Positions 34,922 to 43,664 are shown, counted from the stretch's first letter. The stretch: 64,000 bases of DNA from Rhizobium sp. S152 (GCF_030380735.1 NZ_JAUDRZ010000026.1:62001-126000); one strand, 5' to 3'. Program-made: numbers and translations. The notes: generated by a model not told the origin, from the sequence alone.

Positions 34922-35317
34922 CTACAGATGAGCGATCTTGTTCTCAACATCGGCTAGTCGCGCGCCAAGTTCGTCAGCGCTGCGCGACGCATGTGCCGAA
35001 TCTCTGAGAGCCGTCAGAACATCGTTGTATTGACCAGCGAGGTCGATCTGCGTTCGCGCGAGGTCGCGAGCGCGATCGTCGAGCAGTCGCTCGGTCTCGT
35101 CGAGCCGCGCGGAGATCGCATCAAGCCTTCCTGAGGTCTCGCTGTGCTGCCTGACGGTGATGTCGTGCAATCCGTTCATTTTCCGATTGAGCTTGGTTAT
35201 TTCAATTTCGACCGAGTTGAATTTCTCGATCGCGGCTTCAACCATGCCCAAGGTCCGCTTCTGACCATTGAACATCGCTTCCATCAGCGCCAGCAGCTTT
35301 TTTTCTTCGTCGGCCAT
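34922..35317 (-). CDS. Short coiled-coil hypothetical protein
   Basis: 131 residues, soluble and almost entirely helical. Heptad-like patterns run through LLALMEAMFNGQKRTLGMVEAAIEKFN and VRQHSETSGRLDAISARLDETERLLDDRARDLARTQ, ending LGARLADVENKIAHL. It most likely forms a coiled-coil dimer or trimer. No domain is recognised. It stands alone between DUF1489 and sdaA with gaps of about 110 and 130 bases; codon use looks similar to the neighbours. The reading frame is supported mainly by its coherent heptads. Confidence 0.6.
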   Translation of the reverse strand: MADEEKKLLALMEAMFNGQKRTLGMVEAAIEKFNSVEIEITKLNRKMNGLHDITVRQHSETSGRLDAISARLDETERLLDDRARDLARTQIDLAGQYNDVLTALRDSAHASRSADELGARLADVENKIAHL

Positions 35318-35448
35318 GTCGAAGTCCCTTACTTTCGACTGAATATGGCATTCTCGCCGGGAAAGAACAAGAACGGTTGCCCTCTCTCATACGCTGCAAC
35401 TTTCCGATGCGTCACGGCTTCCTTGACGATATCAGCCGTGGACGACCA

Positions 35449-36855
35449 TCAACATTCGACGACGTTGACCGCGAGCCCTCCCAGCGAAGTTTCCTTGTAT
35501 TTCTCGCTCATGTCGTTGCCGGTCTGACGCATGGTTTCGATGCAGGCGTCGAGCGGCACGAAATGCTGGCCGTCGCCCTTGATTGCCAGCGACGCGGCGG
35601 TGACCGCCTTGACGGCGCCGAGCGCGTTGCGCTCGATGCAGGGAACCTGCACGAGGCCGGCGATCGGATCACAGGTCATGCCGAGATGGTGCTCCAGCGC
35701 GATTTCGGCGGCGTTCTCTATCTGCTCGGGCGTGGCGCCCATGACGGCGGCCAGCCCGGCGGCGGCCATCGCCGCGGCCGATCCGACCTCGCCCTGACAG
35801 CCCACTTCGGCGCCGGAGATCGAGGCATTGTGCTTGATGATGCCGCCGACGGCGGCCGCCGTCAGCAGATAGTCGCGGATGCCCTTCTGGTCCCAGTCGT
35901 CATGGAAATGCTCGTAATAGCGGATCGTCGCCGGAATGACGCCGGCAGCGCCGTTGGTCGGCGCCGTCACCACGCGTCCGCCGGCGGCGTTCTCCTCGTT
36001 GACGGCCATGGCGTAGACGCTCAGCCAGTCGTTGGCGAGCAGCGGGTTGATACGGTTGCTGCGCCATTCCTCCTGCAGCTTGTCGTGGATCGCGCGGGCG
36101 CGACGGCGCACGTTAAGCCCGCCCGGCATGATTCCGTCCACCTTCAGCCCGCGCTCGATGCAGGAACGCATCGCCTCCCAGATCCTGTCAAGGCCGGCGT
36201 CGAGCTCCTCGGGGCTGCGCTGGCTCTCCTCGTTGGCGCGCTTCATCTGCGCGATCGAAAGGCCGGAGCGCTGCGCCATGTCGAGCATCTGCTTGGCCGT
36301 CGCAAAGGGATAGGGCACCTTGGGGCCGCTGGCGGCAGCCTTCTTACCGGCGCTCATGCGCTCGAGTTCGGTATCGGTGACGACGAAGCCGCCACCGACC
36401 GAATAGTAGATCCGTTTCAGGAGCAGGCGATCGTTCTTGTCGTAGGCTGAAAAGGACATGCCGTTGGCGTGGCCCGGCAGCGGGGTCTTCTTGTCGAAGA
36501 TCAGGTCGGTCTTCGGCTGGAAGGCGTAACCGGGGTGGCCCGGTGGCGTGATGCGGCCGGTGCGCTCGACCTGGTCGATGATCGCGTCCATGTTGTCGGG
36601 ATCAACGGTATCCGGCTGCTCGCCCATAAGGCCGAGCACGACCGCCCTGCCCGTTCCATGGCCGATCCCGGTATAGGCCAGCGAGCCGTGCAGGCTGGAC
36701 TTGATCGTGACGATCTGCGCGCCCGTCGACGGCCGGGGCCACTCGTCCGACAGGATCAGATCGAGAAAGCGGTTGGCCGCCGTCATCGGACCCATCGTGT
36801 GCGAGCTGGAGGGGCCAACGCCGATCTTGAAGACGTCGAAAACGGAAAGGAACAT
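35449..36855 (-). CDS. sdaA: L-serine ammonia-lyase
   Basis: 468 residues, the single-chain form. It deaminates L-serine to pyruvate and ammonia using a [4Fe-4S] cluster. The N-terminal domain starts with FDVFKIGVGPSSSHTMGP; the three cluster Cys are visible in AEVGCQGEVGSAAAMAAAG, HHLGMTCDPIAG and VQVPCIERN. Length and motifs match E. coli SdaA. It is monocistronic with a 190-base upstream region that I could not assign to any riboswitch. Confidence 0.97.
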   Translation of the reverse strand: MFLSVFDVFKIGVGPSSSHTMGPMTAANRFLDLILSDEWPRPSTGAQIVTIKSSLHGSLAYTGIGHGTGRAVVLGLMGEQPDTVDPDNMDAIIDQVERTGRITPPGHPGYAFQPKTDLIFDKKTPLPGHANGMSFSAYDKNDRLLLKRIYYSVGGGFVVTDTELERMSAGKKAAASGPKVPYPFATAKQMLDMAQRSGLSIAQMKRANEESQRSPEELDAGLDRIWEAMRSCIERGLKVDGIMPGGLNVRRRARAIHDKLQEEWRSNRINPLLANDWLSVYAMAVNEENAAGGRVVTAPTNGAAGVIPATIRYYEHFHDDWDQKGIRDYLLTAAAVGGIIKHNASISGAEVGCQGEVGSAAAMAAAGLAAVMGATPEQIENAAEIALEHHLGMTCDPIAGLVQVPCIERNALGAVKAVTAASLAIKGDGQHFVPLDACIETMRQTGNDMSEKYKETSLGGLAVNVVEC

Positions 36856-37044
36856 GTGTGCGTCCTGTAAAGTTAGCTCGAGAAGCCTAAGCCAAAGCCG
36901 TTAGCGATCCCTTCTGTTCCCCGACATCGCATTTCACGCGTGCGACACCGGTAAAACGAAGTGTGGCATCGTCGCGGTCATTGCGGCGCACGCTTGCATA
37001 TGTAGAGTGGCGCGAAAATAGCGGAACCATGAATCGATATAGTG

Positions 37045-37809
37045 ATGACGACGTCTGATTACATCGCGCTTGTTTTCTTCGCCGCCGTTTGGTTCGGCTA
37101 CGCCCGGCTGCTGCAGAGCGCAAGCCTTTTCGGCCGCACCAGCCTCACCCACGCCATGCGCGAACGCCGGCGTGAGTGGATTTACAATTCGCTGCGTCGT
37201 GACCTGAAGATGATCGACACGCAGATCATGGCCGGCCTGCAGAACGGCACGGCCTTCTTCGCCTCCACCTCGATCTTCGCCATCGGCAGCTGCTTCGCGC
37301 TGCTCGGCGCCACCGAAAAGGTGGACGCCGTCTTCGCCGACCTGCCCTTCGTCTTTCACAGCGGCCATGCGGTTTTCGAGATGAAGGTCGGCGGGCTGGC
37401 GGCGCTGTTCGGCTATGCCTTCTTCAAGTTCGGCTGGTCCTACCGCCTGTTCAACTATTGCACCATCCTCTTCGGTGCCATCCCGATGGTGCGCGACGCC
37501 GAAGAAGACAATCTGGCCGCCGAGCGCGCGGCCGAGCGGGTCATCCGCATGAACACGATCGCGGGTTCGCATTTCAACGAGGGCCTGCGCGCCATCTTCC
37601 TGTCGATCGGCTATCTCGGCTGGTTCATCAACCCCTACGTCTTCATGGCGACGACAACGATCGTCATCGTTGTCCTGACGCGCCGGCAGTTCTTTTCCGA
37701 GGCGCGGCTGGCGATCATGGACGACCGGGTGCCATCAAATCTCCACCTTTTACCTGTTCCCCGCGGCAAGCCGTCCACTGACGGCAGCGACTCACTCGGG
37801 GAAAAATGA
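37045..37809 (+). CDS. DUF599 family membrane protein
   Basis: 254 residues from the ATG at 37045 (a GTG lies one codon earlier). Four membrane helices are seen (about 5-22, 65-88, 112-135, 188-215). The DUF599 core is clear: RRREWIYNSLRRDLKMIDTQIMAGLQNGTAFFASTSIFAIG and FFKFGWSYRLFNYCTILFGAIP. The role is unknown. Its TGA directly abuts the ATG of the DUF1624 gene, so the two membrane proteins are made together. Confidence 0.88.
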   Translation: MTTSDYIALVFFAAVWFGYARLLQSASLFGRTSLTHAMRERRREWIYNSLRRDLKMIDTQIMAGLQNGTAFFASTSIFAIGSCFALLGATEKVDAVFADLPFVFHSGHAVFEMKVGGLAALFGYAFFKFGWSYRLFNYCTILFGAIPMVRDAEEDNLAAERAAERVIRMNTIAGSHFNEGLRAIFLSIGYLGWFINPYVFMATTTIVIVVLTRRQFFSEARLAIMDDRVPSNLHLLPVPRGKPSTDGSDSLGEK

Positions 37810-38811
37810 ATGACCGTTCCGGCGACTGACACGACGGCGCAAGCCGCACCGAGGGCGGCCCGGCCGCCGCGCATTGGCCTCCTGGACACGGTTCGTGGCG
37901 CGGCGCTGATCGCCATGGCGACCTATCACTTCAGCTGGGACCTGGAATTCATGGGCTATCTGGCGCCCGGCACGGCAGAGACCGGCTGGCTGAAGCTCTA
38001 CGCCCGCGCCATCGCCTCGACCTTCCTCTTCATCGTCGGCATCAGCCTGGTCCTGGCCAGCACACCTGACATCCGCTGGCGCCCGTTCTGGAAACGATTC
38101 GCGATGATCGCGGCTGCGGCGCTGCTGATCTCGCTCGCGACCTTCTACTTCGTGCCCGGCGAGTGGATATTCTTCGGCATTCTGCACGCGATCGCCGTCC
38201 TGAGCCTCGTCGGCCTCGCCTTCACGCGTCTGCCGCTCGCCATCACCATCCTGGCGACGGTCGTGGTCACGATTGCTTGGCTGGTCGATACCTGGATCGC
38301 GCCCGGCGTGCTTCGTTCGGAAATCTTCAATCCGCGCTATCTTGCCTGGATCGGCTTTGCCGAAATGCCGCAGCGCTCCAACGACTATGTGCCTGTCTTC
38401 CCTTGGGCGGTACCGTTCCTCGTCGGCCTGACGGCAACGCGGATCGCCATGCTGACGGCGCTACCGCAGCGGCTGGCCGCGCTAGGAACCGGAAATAGCC
38501 CGTTGGCGAAAATCGGGCGCCACAGCCTGCTCTTCTATCTCGTGCATCAGCCAGTGCTGATTGCGATCGCCTATGGCCTCACCTTCGTCGTGCCGCCGGC
38601 AAAGCCGGATCCGGTTGAAGGCTATCTTCGCCAGTGCAACGCATCCTGCGTGCTGCAGGAAAGCGAAGCGCTTTGCCGCGCCTTCTGCCAGTGCACGCTC
38701 GACAAGCTGCAGCAGCAGAACCTCTTCACGCAGTTTCAGTCCGGGGTAATCAAGCCGGATGACGGCCGCATCATGTCGCTGGCCGACGAGTGCAGCGCCA
38801 GCGCGCAATAA
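37810..38811 (+). CDS. DUF1624 / heparan-alpha-glucosaminide N-acetyltransferase-like membrane protein
   Basis: 333 residues with about seven membrane helices (28 to 280). The DUF1624 pattern RIGLLDTVRGAALIAMATYHFSWDLEF and IGRHSLLFYLVHQPVLIAIAYG matches membrane acyltransferases of the YeiB/NAGAT type. The C-terminal 60 residues form a separate, Cys-rich tail (QCNASC, LCRAFCQC, DECSAS; seven Cys), likely disulfide-bonded in the periplasm. It may transfer acyl groups to a periplasmic glycan; inferred only from family. It abuts the DUF599 gene. Confidence 0.87.
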   Translation: MTVPATDTTAQAAPRAARPPRIGLLDTVRGAALIAMATYHFSWDLEFMGYLAPGTAETGWLKLYARAIASTFLFIVGISLVLASTPDIRWRPFWKRFAMIAAAALLISLATFYFVPGEWIFFGILHAIAVLSLVGLAFTRLPLAITILATVVVTIAWLVDTWIAPGVLRSEIFNPRYLAWIGFAEMPQRSNDYVPVFPWAVPFLVGLTATRIAMLTALPQRLAALGTGNSPLAKIGRHSLLFYLVHQPVLIAIAYGLTFVVPPAKPDPVEGYLRQCNASCVLQESEALCRAFCQCTLDKLQQQNLFTQFQSGVIKPDDGRIMSLADECSASAQ

Positions 38812-39204
38812 TCAGGTGCCGACACCGATATCGGCTAGGCGGCCGAGGCAGGCCTCTTCGATATTGTCGAGTTCCGCCAGCGTGTCGTCGATATCCTTGC
38901 GCTTCTGGCGCAAATCCTCGCGCTTCTCGTCCACGCGCTTCATCAACAGCTTGAGCTGTCCGAGCTCGCCCGGAGGCTCCTTGTAGACCTGGATGATCTC
39001 GCGGATCTCGGCGATGGTGAACCCGATTCTGCGCCCGCGCAGAATCTCCTGAATCAACCGCCGGTCGGTCGGCCGAAACAGCCGTGTGCGCCCCCGCCGT
39101 TCCGGATGAATGAGGCCCTCGTCCTCGTAAAACCGGAGCGTTCGCGTGGAAACGCCGAATTCGCGTGTCAATTCAGTGATGCTGTAGTATTTACTGACCG
39201 GCAT
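38812..39204 (-). CDS. MerR family transcriptional regulator
   Basis: 130 residues. A MerR winged-helix domain (YYSITELTREFGVSTRTLRFYEDEGLIHPERRGRTRLF) is followed by a coiled-coil dimerisation helix (about 78-115). The single Cys near the C-terminus (EEACLGRL) is not a metal-site pair. The sequence resembles the short MerR proteins controlling acyl-CoA catabolism (LiuR-like). A 24-bp near-perfect palindrome (39235-39258) lies 31 bases upstream, so it probably controls its own promoter. The target genes are not in this window. It is convergent with DUF1624 with no spacer. Confidence 0.9.
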   Translation of the reverse strand: MPVSKYYSITELTREFGVSTRTLRFYEDEGLIHPERRGRTRLFRPTDRRLIQEILRGRRIGFTIAEIREIIQVYKEPPGELGQLKLLMKRVDEKREDLRQKRKDIDDTLAELDNIEEACLGRLADIGVGT

Positions 39205-39234
39205 TGGCTCCCCACCATTCTAGCAAATGATAAT

Positions 39235-39258
39235 ATTGACTTTTACGTAATAGTCAAT
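39235..39258. promoter_or_regulatory. MerR-type operator
   Basis: ATTGACT and AGTCAAT (complementary) flank a central TTACGTAA; 11 of 12 base pairs are symmetric. It sits between mgtE and merR, 31 bases upstream of merR, where a MerR protein would bind between -35 and -10. Confidence 0.65.
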
Positions 39259-39315
39259 TTGCGCATGGGGCTTTGCGCCGGCTAAATTATCTGGCTCAAC
39301 GAGACTTTGTTGGTT

Positions 39316-40728
39316 TCAGATTCCGAACCACCATGTGGCGATGCCGAGAAACGCGAAGAAGCCCGTACAGTCGGTGACCGTCGTCACGAAGACGGAAGAC
39401 GCGATCGCCGGATCAGCGCCGACTTTGTCGAGCAGCAGCGGCAGCAGGATTCCTGCAAGCGCTGCGGCGAAGAGATTGATGATCATCGCCGCACCGATGA
39501 CAAATCCCAGCTGATAGTCGTGGAACCAAGTGGCGGCGATGATCCCGAGCAGGACGGAGAAGATCGCTCCGTTGGCGATCCCGACGCCCGCTTCCCTGCG
39601 GATGATTCGCCCCGCATTGTAGATATCGATGTCGCCGGTCGCGAGCGCCCGCACCGTCACCGTCATCGTCTGTGTCCCTGCATTGCCTCCCATGGAGGCG
39701 ACGATCGGCATCAGCACCGCGAGTGCGATCATCTTCTCGATCGAGCCGTCGAACAGCCCGATAACGCTTGCCGAAAGCAGCGCGGTTCCAAGGTTGATCA
39801 GGAGCCAGAGAAAACGCGAGCGAACGGTCGAGACGATGTTGTCGGACAGCTCTTCGTCGCCGACGCCGCCGAGGCGCTTGATATCCTCGTCGGCCTCCTC
39901 GTGGATGACGTCGACAACGTCGTCGATGGTGAGCACGCCCACCAGCCGCTCGTTCTCGTCGACGACGGCGGCGGAAAGGAGGTCGTACTGCTCGAAGAGC
40001 TGGGCTGCCTCTTCCTGGTCCATCTCGGCGGGGATGGGATGGTTGGTATCCCGCATGATGGTTTCGATCTTCATCTGCCGTTTGGTGCGCAGGATCTTGT
40101 CGAGGTCCACGGCACCAAGCAGCTTGAAGGTCGGATCGATCACGAAGATCTGCGAGAAGGAATAAGGCAGGTCCTCCTCGTCGCGCATGTAGTCGATCGT
40201 CTGCCCCACCGTCCAGAACGGCGGCACAGCGACGAACTCCGTCTGCATGCGTCGACCGGCGGAGCTCTCGGGATAATCAAGCGCGCGCCGCAACCGCACC
40301 CGCTCGGTGAACGGCAACTGCGCCAGAATGTCTTCCCGGTCTTCCTTGTCGAGATCCTCGAGAATGTAGACGGCGTCGTCCGAATCGAGCTCGCCGATCG
40401 CCGCCGCGATCTGCTCGTTCGGCATCTGATCAACGATCTCGCGGCGGATCGCCTCGTCGACTTCGGTGAGCGCCGTCAAGTCGAATTCGTCTCCGAGCAG
40501 GCGCACGAGCGCAAGACGCTGGTCGGGCTGTATAGATTCGAGCAGGTCGCCGAGTTCGGATTCGTGGAGGCGCGCGACGGACTGGCGCAGGAAGATGGTG
40601 TCGCGGTCGGCAATCGCCGCTCCGACTAGCGAGAGAAAGTCGCCGCGGACGTTTCCGCTCTCGTCGTAGATGTCGGCCCTGTCGTCATCCGGACGTGCGC
40701 GGACGAGCTCTTCTGCGTCGTTCGTCAT
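39316..40728 (-). CDS. mgtE: Magnesium transporter MgtE
   Basis: 470 residues from the ATG at 40726-40728. The N-terminal helical domain (about 10-130, HESELGDLLESIQPDQRLALVRLLGDEFD), a CBS pair (about 150-275, with DLPYSFSQIFVIDPTFKLLGAVDL and DLLSAAVVDENERLVGVLTIDDVVDVI) and five C-terminal membrane helices (about 300-470, PIVASMGGNAGTQTMTVTVRALATGDI) are present. The pore Asp is in DKVGADPAIASSVFVTTVTD. It admits Mg2+ and closes when CBS domains are Mg2+-bound. No Mg2+ riboswitch was recognised in its 170-base leader. Divergent from the deformylase-like gene. Confidence 0.96.
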   Translation of the reverse strand: MTNDAEELVRARPDDDRADIYDESGNVRGDFLSLVGAAIADRDTIFLRQSVARLHESELGDLLESIQPDQRLALVRLLGDEFDLTALTEVDEAIRREIVDQMPNEQIAAAIGELDSDDAVYILEDLDKEDREDILAQLPFTERVRLRRALDYPESSAGRRMQTEFVAVPPFWTVGQTIDYMRDEEDLPYSFSQIFVIDPTFKLLGAVDLDKILRTKRQMKIETIMRDTNHPIPAEMDQEEAAQLFEQYDLLSAAVVDENERLVGVLTIDDVVDVIHEEADEDIKRLGGVGDEELSDNIVSTVRSRFLWLLINLGTALLSASVIGLFDGSIEKMIALAVLMPIVASMGGNAGTQTMTVTVRALATGDIDIYNAGRIIRREAGVGIANGAIFSVLLGIIAATWFHDYQLGFVIGAAMIINLFAAALAGILLPLLLDKVGADPAIASSVFVTTVTDCTGFFAFLGIATWWFGI

Positions 40729-40897
40729 CTTGTGCCGCCCTCGCATCCTGTTTGAAGTTCAACGACTTCGCCTGCCCGCAATATTGTCTTCGTGCTAGCT
40801 GAAACATGCTGTTGCGTCCAGCAGCAAACGCCCTCCAGGATGACAACGCCTGCGGGGGACGATAGTTTCCGCCGACTGAAATCAGGAACCCGACGCT

Positions 40898-41392
40898 GTG
40901 ACCGTTCGCACCATTCTACGCTTCCCCGACGCGGGCCTCAGGACGCGCTGCGATCCCGTCGAAACCTTCGACGAAAGCTTGCGCGTTCTCTCGAACGATC
41001 TGCTCGATACCATGCGCGCGGCGCCCGGCGTCGGCATCACCGCCGCTCATATCGGCGTCTTCAAGCGCATCTTCGTGCTCGAACTCAGCCGCGAGGATGG
41101 CGTACGCGTCTATGTCAATCCGGAAATCCTCGACACGTCGCTGGAGACGATCCGGCATACGGAAGGCAGCGTTTCGATGCCGGGTATGGTGGACGAGGTG
41201 ACTCGCCCCAGCGCCATCCGCATTCGCTATCAGGATTTGGACGGCGGCTGGCACGAAAACGACGCCGAGGGTTTCCTCGCGGTGTGCATCCAGCACGAGA
41301 TCGATCAGCTGGACGGCATATTCTGGTTGCTGCGGCTGTCCAAGCTCAAACGCGACCGCCTCGTCAAGAAATGGGATAAAGCGAACGGCTGA
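40898..41392 (+). CDS. Peptide deformylase-like protein lacking metal ligands
   Basis: 164 residues from the GTG at 40898 with AGGA about 12 bases upstream. The fold is that of peptide deformylase, but all three signature motifs are changed: GxGLAAPQ is GVGITAAHIG, the Cys of EGCLS is Ser (TEGSVSMPG), and the second His of HExDH is Gln (QHEIDQLDG). Only the general-acid Glu and first His remain. The active-site iron or zinc cannot be held normally, so it is probably not a deformylase; it may bind N-terminal peptides or have a new role. The true def gene must be elsewhere. Divergent from mgtE. Confidence 0.85.
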   Translation: MTVRTILRFPDAGLRTRCDPVETFDESLRVLSNDLLDTMRAAPGVGITAAHIGVFKRIFVLELSREDGVRVYVNPEILDTSLETIRHTEGSVSMPGMVDEVTRPSAIRIRYQDLDGGWHENDAEGFLAVCIQHEIDQLDGIFWLLRLSKLKRDRLVKKWDKANG

Positions 41393-41475
41393 GCACGATC
41401 GTCTGCCCGCTTTTTTACCGAACCAATCCCGTCCCGATGAGTTTACCGAGAACAATAAACGGACGGAGAACCACG

Positions 41476-41973
41476 ATGCCCCGTAATGACGAAAAGAACC
41501 CGCTGTCGCGCGAAGAGGACTACCGTGACTTCGAAGAGCGTGATGTGGAGGATGGCTGGCCCTATGCTGATGGCGCAGGCTCTCGCTCCAGTGCGCCCGA
41601 CAATCGTGCCTATGGCGACACCGGCGCCAACTTTGATCGCGAACGCAACGGCGGCTTCCGTATCGACGGTGTCGATGCGGATGGTGGCGAAAATCGCCTT
41701 AAGGATTCGTTGCGCCCCGATACGATCGATCGCGAAGACAGCGACGAGCTGGAGGCCAAGGTCACCGAGAATCTGGAGAACATACCCGACGTGGACGTCG
41801 AGAGCGTAGACGTGCATGCGGACGGCCACACAGTGACCATCGAGGGCTCCGTGGAAACCATAGGCATTGCCCGCAAGGTCGAACTTGCCGCCCTCTCGGT
41901 CGATGGCGTCCATCAGGTCCGCAATCGCCTGGAAACCATCGGTGTCGATGCGCACATTCCCAATGAGGACTGA
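41476..41973 (+). CDS. BON-domain protein
   Basis: 165 residues from the ATG at 41476, with GGAG upstream. The first 95 residues are acidic and disordered (EEDYRDFEERDVEDGWPYADG, GGENRLKDS). A BON domain (about 98-160: LEAKVTENLENIPDVDVESVDVHADGHTVTIEGSVETIGIARKVELAALSVDGVHQVRNRL) follows. BON domains bind phospholipids or envelope components, but no signal peptide is seen, so the protein seems cytoplasmic. Stress-type genes of this kind are often in the general stress response of rhizobia; the upstream CGAAC-N16-AGTT is only a partial match. Confidence 0.83.
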   Translation: MPRNDEKNPLSREEDYRDFEERDVEDGWPYADGAGSRSSAPDNRAYGDTGANFDRERNGGFRIDGVDADGGENRLKDSLRPDTIDREDSDELEAKVTENLENIPDVDVESVDVHADGHTVTIEGSVETIGIARKVELAALSVDGVHQVRNRLETIGVDAHIPNED

Positions 41974-42008
41974 GCTTGCATTGATCGATGGAAGCCACCA
42001 GCGGCGAT

Positions 42009-42040
42009 GGATCCGCAATCAATGATTGCGGATCCTGTTT
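42009..42040 (+). terminator. Terminator after the BON gene
   Basis: GGATCCGCAATCA and TGATTGCGGATCC form a 13-bp perfect inverted repeat around one base (42009-42035), followed by TGTTT. It lies 36 bases after the BON stop. The remaining 200 bases up to 42242 hold a small hairpin (GTTGC/GCAAC, 42207-42221) and the next promoter. Confidence 0.75.
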
Positions 42041-42241
42041 GGCGCCAGTCAACGATTTAGCCGGCGGATGTTCCGACACGCAGCGATCAAATCCCGTCGC
42101 GAATCCGTGAATTTCCGTGAATAAATCGCGTCTTCACCGGTGCAAAACTCCCACATTCCTGCCACAATTGGGGCGCCGAATTACTTCTGCCGGGGGGTAA
42201 TCAGCGTTGCTTAATGCAACAGAGGATTGAGGAGAACTCCT

Positions 42242-42607
42242 ATGCGCTTTTCATTTGCCGCCGCGTCCATTCTTGCCCTCGGCCTTGCAGGCTCGGCCTT
42301 TGCCCAGCAGCAATATTCCAATGACTATACCAATGACAGCGATGGCTTCGCGCCGGTTAAGGTGGCACCAGCCAAGCCGATCCACTACGCCCGGCACGCC
42401 GCCCCGCAATACTCGTCGGATTATACCAACGACAGCGACGGGTTTGCGCCCGTGAAGATGGCGCCGCCTGCGGTCGACAAGATGGCGACTGCGAGCATCA
42501 AGCCGCTGCCCCCATGCCACAGCATGATTCACGGAAAGCAGACCGTCCACACCCAGGGTGGCGACAGCGGCACGACACGCCCGACCGCCTGCCGCGAAAC
42601 ACACTGA
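42242..42607 (+). CDS. Secreted protein with a duplicated 20-residue motif
   Basis: 121 residues from the ATG at 42242 with GAGGAG ten bases upstream. A signal peptide (1-21, ending SAFA) precedes two near-identical motifs at residues 24-43 and 56-75: QYSNDYTNDSDGFAPVKVAP and QYSSDYTNDSDGFAPVKMAP, 18 of 20 identical. The tail has two Cys (92, 117) that may pair. The DSDG run could bind a metal such as calcium, but this is a guess. No family is known to me. It is flanked by terminators on both sides, hence monocistronic. Confidence 0.72.
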   Translation: MRFSFAAASILALGLAGSAFAQQQYSNDYTNDSDGFAPVKVAPAKPIHYARHAAPQYSSDYTNDSDGFAPVKMAPPAVDKMATASIKPLPPCHSMIHGKQTVHTQGGDSGTTRPTACRETH

Positions 42608-42622
42608 GAATCGCTTCGGAGC

Positions 42623-42647
42623 CGAAGGCCGGTCCCGCCGGCCTTCG
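42623..42647. terminator. Bidirectional terminator between the repeat protein gene and lipB
   Basis: CGAAGGCCGG pairs with CCGGCCTTCG (10 bp) around TCCCG, between the convergent genes. Confidence 0.7.
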
Positions 42648-42664
42648 ATCTCTGCGGACCGATA

Positions 42665-43393
42665 TCACGCCTCCTGGAACGCACTCTCATACACCGTCTC
42701 GCCGAACACGGCTTCGAACGCTTGCCGAAGACAGAGGTCGGCGTCCGACATCATGACGGGCAGGCCGAGATCGACGAGGCTGGTCACGCCATAGGCCGAG
42801 ATGCCACACGGCACGATGCCGCTGAAATGCTCAAGTTCCGGCTCGACGTTGAGCGACAGTCCGTGAAATGTCACCCACTTGCGCAGCCGGATGCCAAGCG
42901 CCGCGATCTTGTCCTCGGCCATGGTCCCGTCGGGCAGCAGCGGCTTTTCCGGCCGGCGAACCCATACGCCGACCCGGTCCTCGCGCCGTTCGCCACGCAC
43001 GTTCATCGAATCGAGCGCTCGGATGATCACCTCTTCCAGCGCGGCCACGAAAGCCCTTACGTCCTGCCGCCGCCGCTTTAGGTCAAGCATCACATAGGCG
43101 ACGCGCTGGCCCGGCCCATGATAGGTGTATTCACCGCCCCGCCCCGTGGCGAAAACGGGAAACCGGTCGGGCTGCACGAGATCGGCTGAATCGGCGCTGG
43201 TGCCCGCGGTATAAAGCGGTGGATGCTCCACCAGCCAGACCAACTCATCGCCGCCCTCGGCGATGGCGGCCACTTCCCGCTCCATGATACCTACAGCCTC
43301 CTGATAAGGCACGAGCCCCTCGGCAACACGCCAGCGCACCGGTCGCGCGCCTTCGGCGGGAAACATGGAGAAATCGATATCGTTGCGCAGCAT
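42665..43393 (-). CDS. lipB: Lipoyl(octanoyl) transferase
   Basis: 242 residues from ATG 43391-43393 with AAGGA nine bases upstream; the frame is open to 43423. It moves octanoate from acyl carrier protein to the lipoyl domains of 2-oxoacid dehydrogenases. The catalytic Cys lies in GIVPCGISAYGV and the Lys in IAALGIRLRKWVTFHG; the LVEHPPLYTAGTSA and GRGGEYTYHGPGQRVAYVMLDL blocks are typical. Size matches the family. It is upstream of the tRNA-Leu on the opposite strand. Confidence 0.97.
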   Translation of the reverse strand: MLRNDIDFSMFPAEGARPVRWRVAEGLVPYQEAVGIMEREVAAIAEGGDELVWLVEHPPLYTAGTSADSADLVQPDRFPVFATGRGGEYTYHGPGQRVAYVMLDLKRRRQDVRAFVAALEEVIIRALDSMNVRGERREDRVGVWVRRPEKPLLPDGTMAEDKIAALGIRLRKWVTFHGLSLNVEPELEHFSGIVPCGISAYGVTSLVDLGLPVMMSDADLCLRQAFEAVFGETVYESAFQEA

Positions 43394-43579
43394 GCTTGAA
43401 TCCTTGGCCCCGTTTTTCCACATCCGGAAAAGCGGCTGAGAGTGCCTATATGGCCCCGTTTGCAGGCCGATTCAAATGCTCTGATTTCTTTTGAAAAAAA
43501 TCTGTCATATCGCCCTTGTGTCCCGGAAATCCTTTTGCTACATGCTGCGTCGCCGGCACAAACCGGCACCTACCACGAT

Positions 43580-43664
43580 GCGGTCGTGGCGGAATTGGTA
43601 GACGCGCAGCGTTGAGGTCGCTGTGGGGCAACCCGTGGAAGTTCGAGTCTTCTCGACCGCACCA
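43580..43664 (+). tRNA. tRNA-Leu (anticodon GAG)
   Basis: 85 bases including an encoded CCA. The acceptor stem GCGGTCG pairs with CGACCGC; the D arm GGCGGAATTGGTAGACGC, the anticodon stem CAGCG/CGCTG with loop TTGAGGT (anticodon GAG), the long variable arm typical of class II tRNAs and the T arm GTTCGAGTC are all visible. It reads CUC and CUU codons. Confidence 0.95.

Noticed and set aside
36856..37040. Leader of sdaA as a glycine or other riboswitch
   Set aside because: No consensus core of a known class is visible on either strand.
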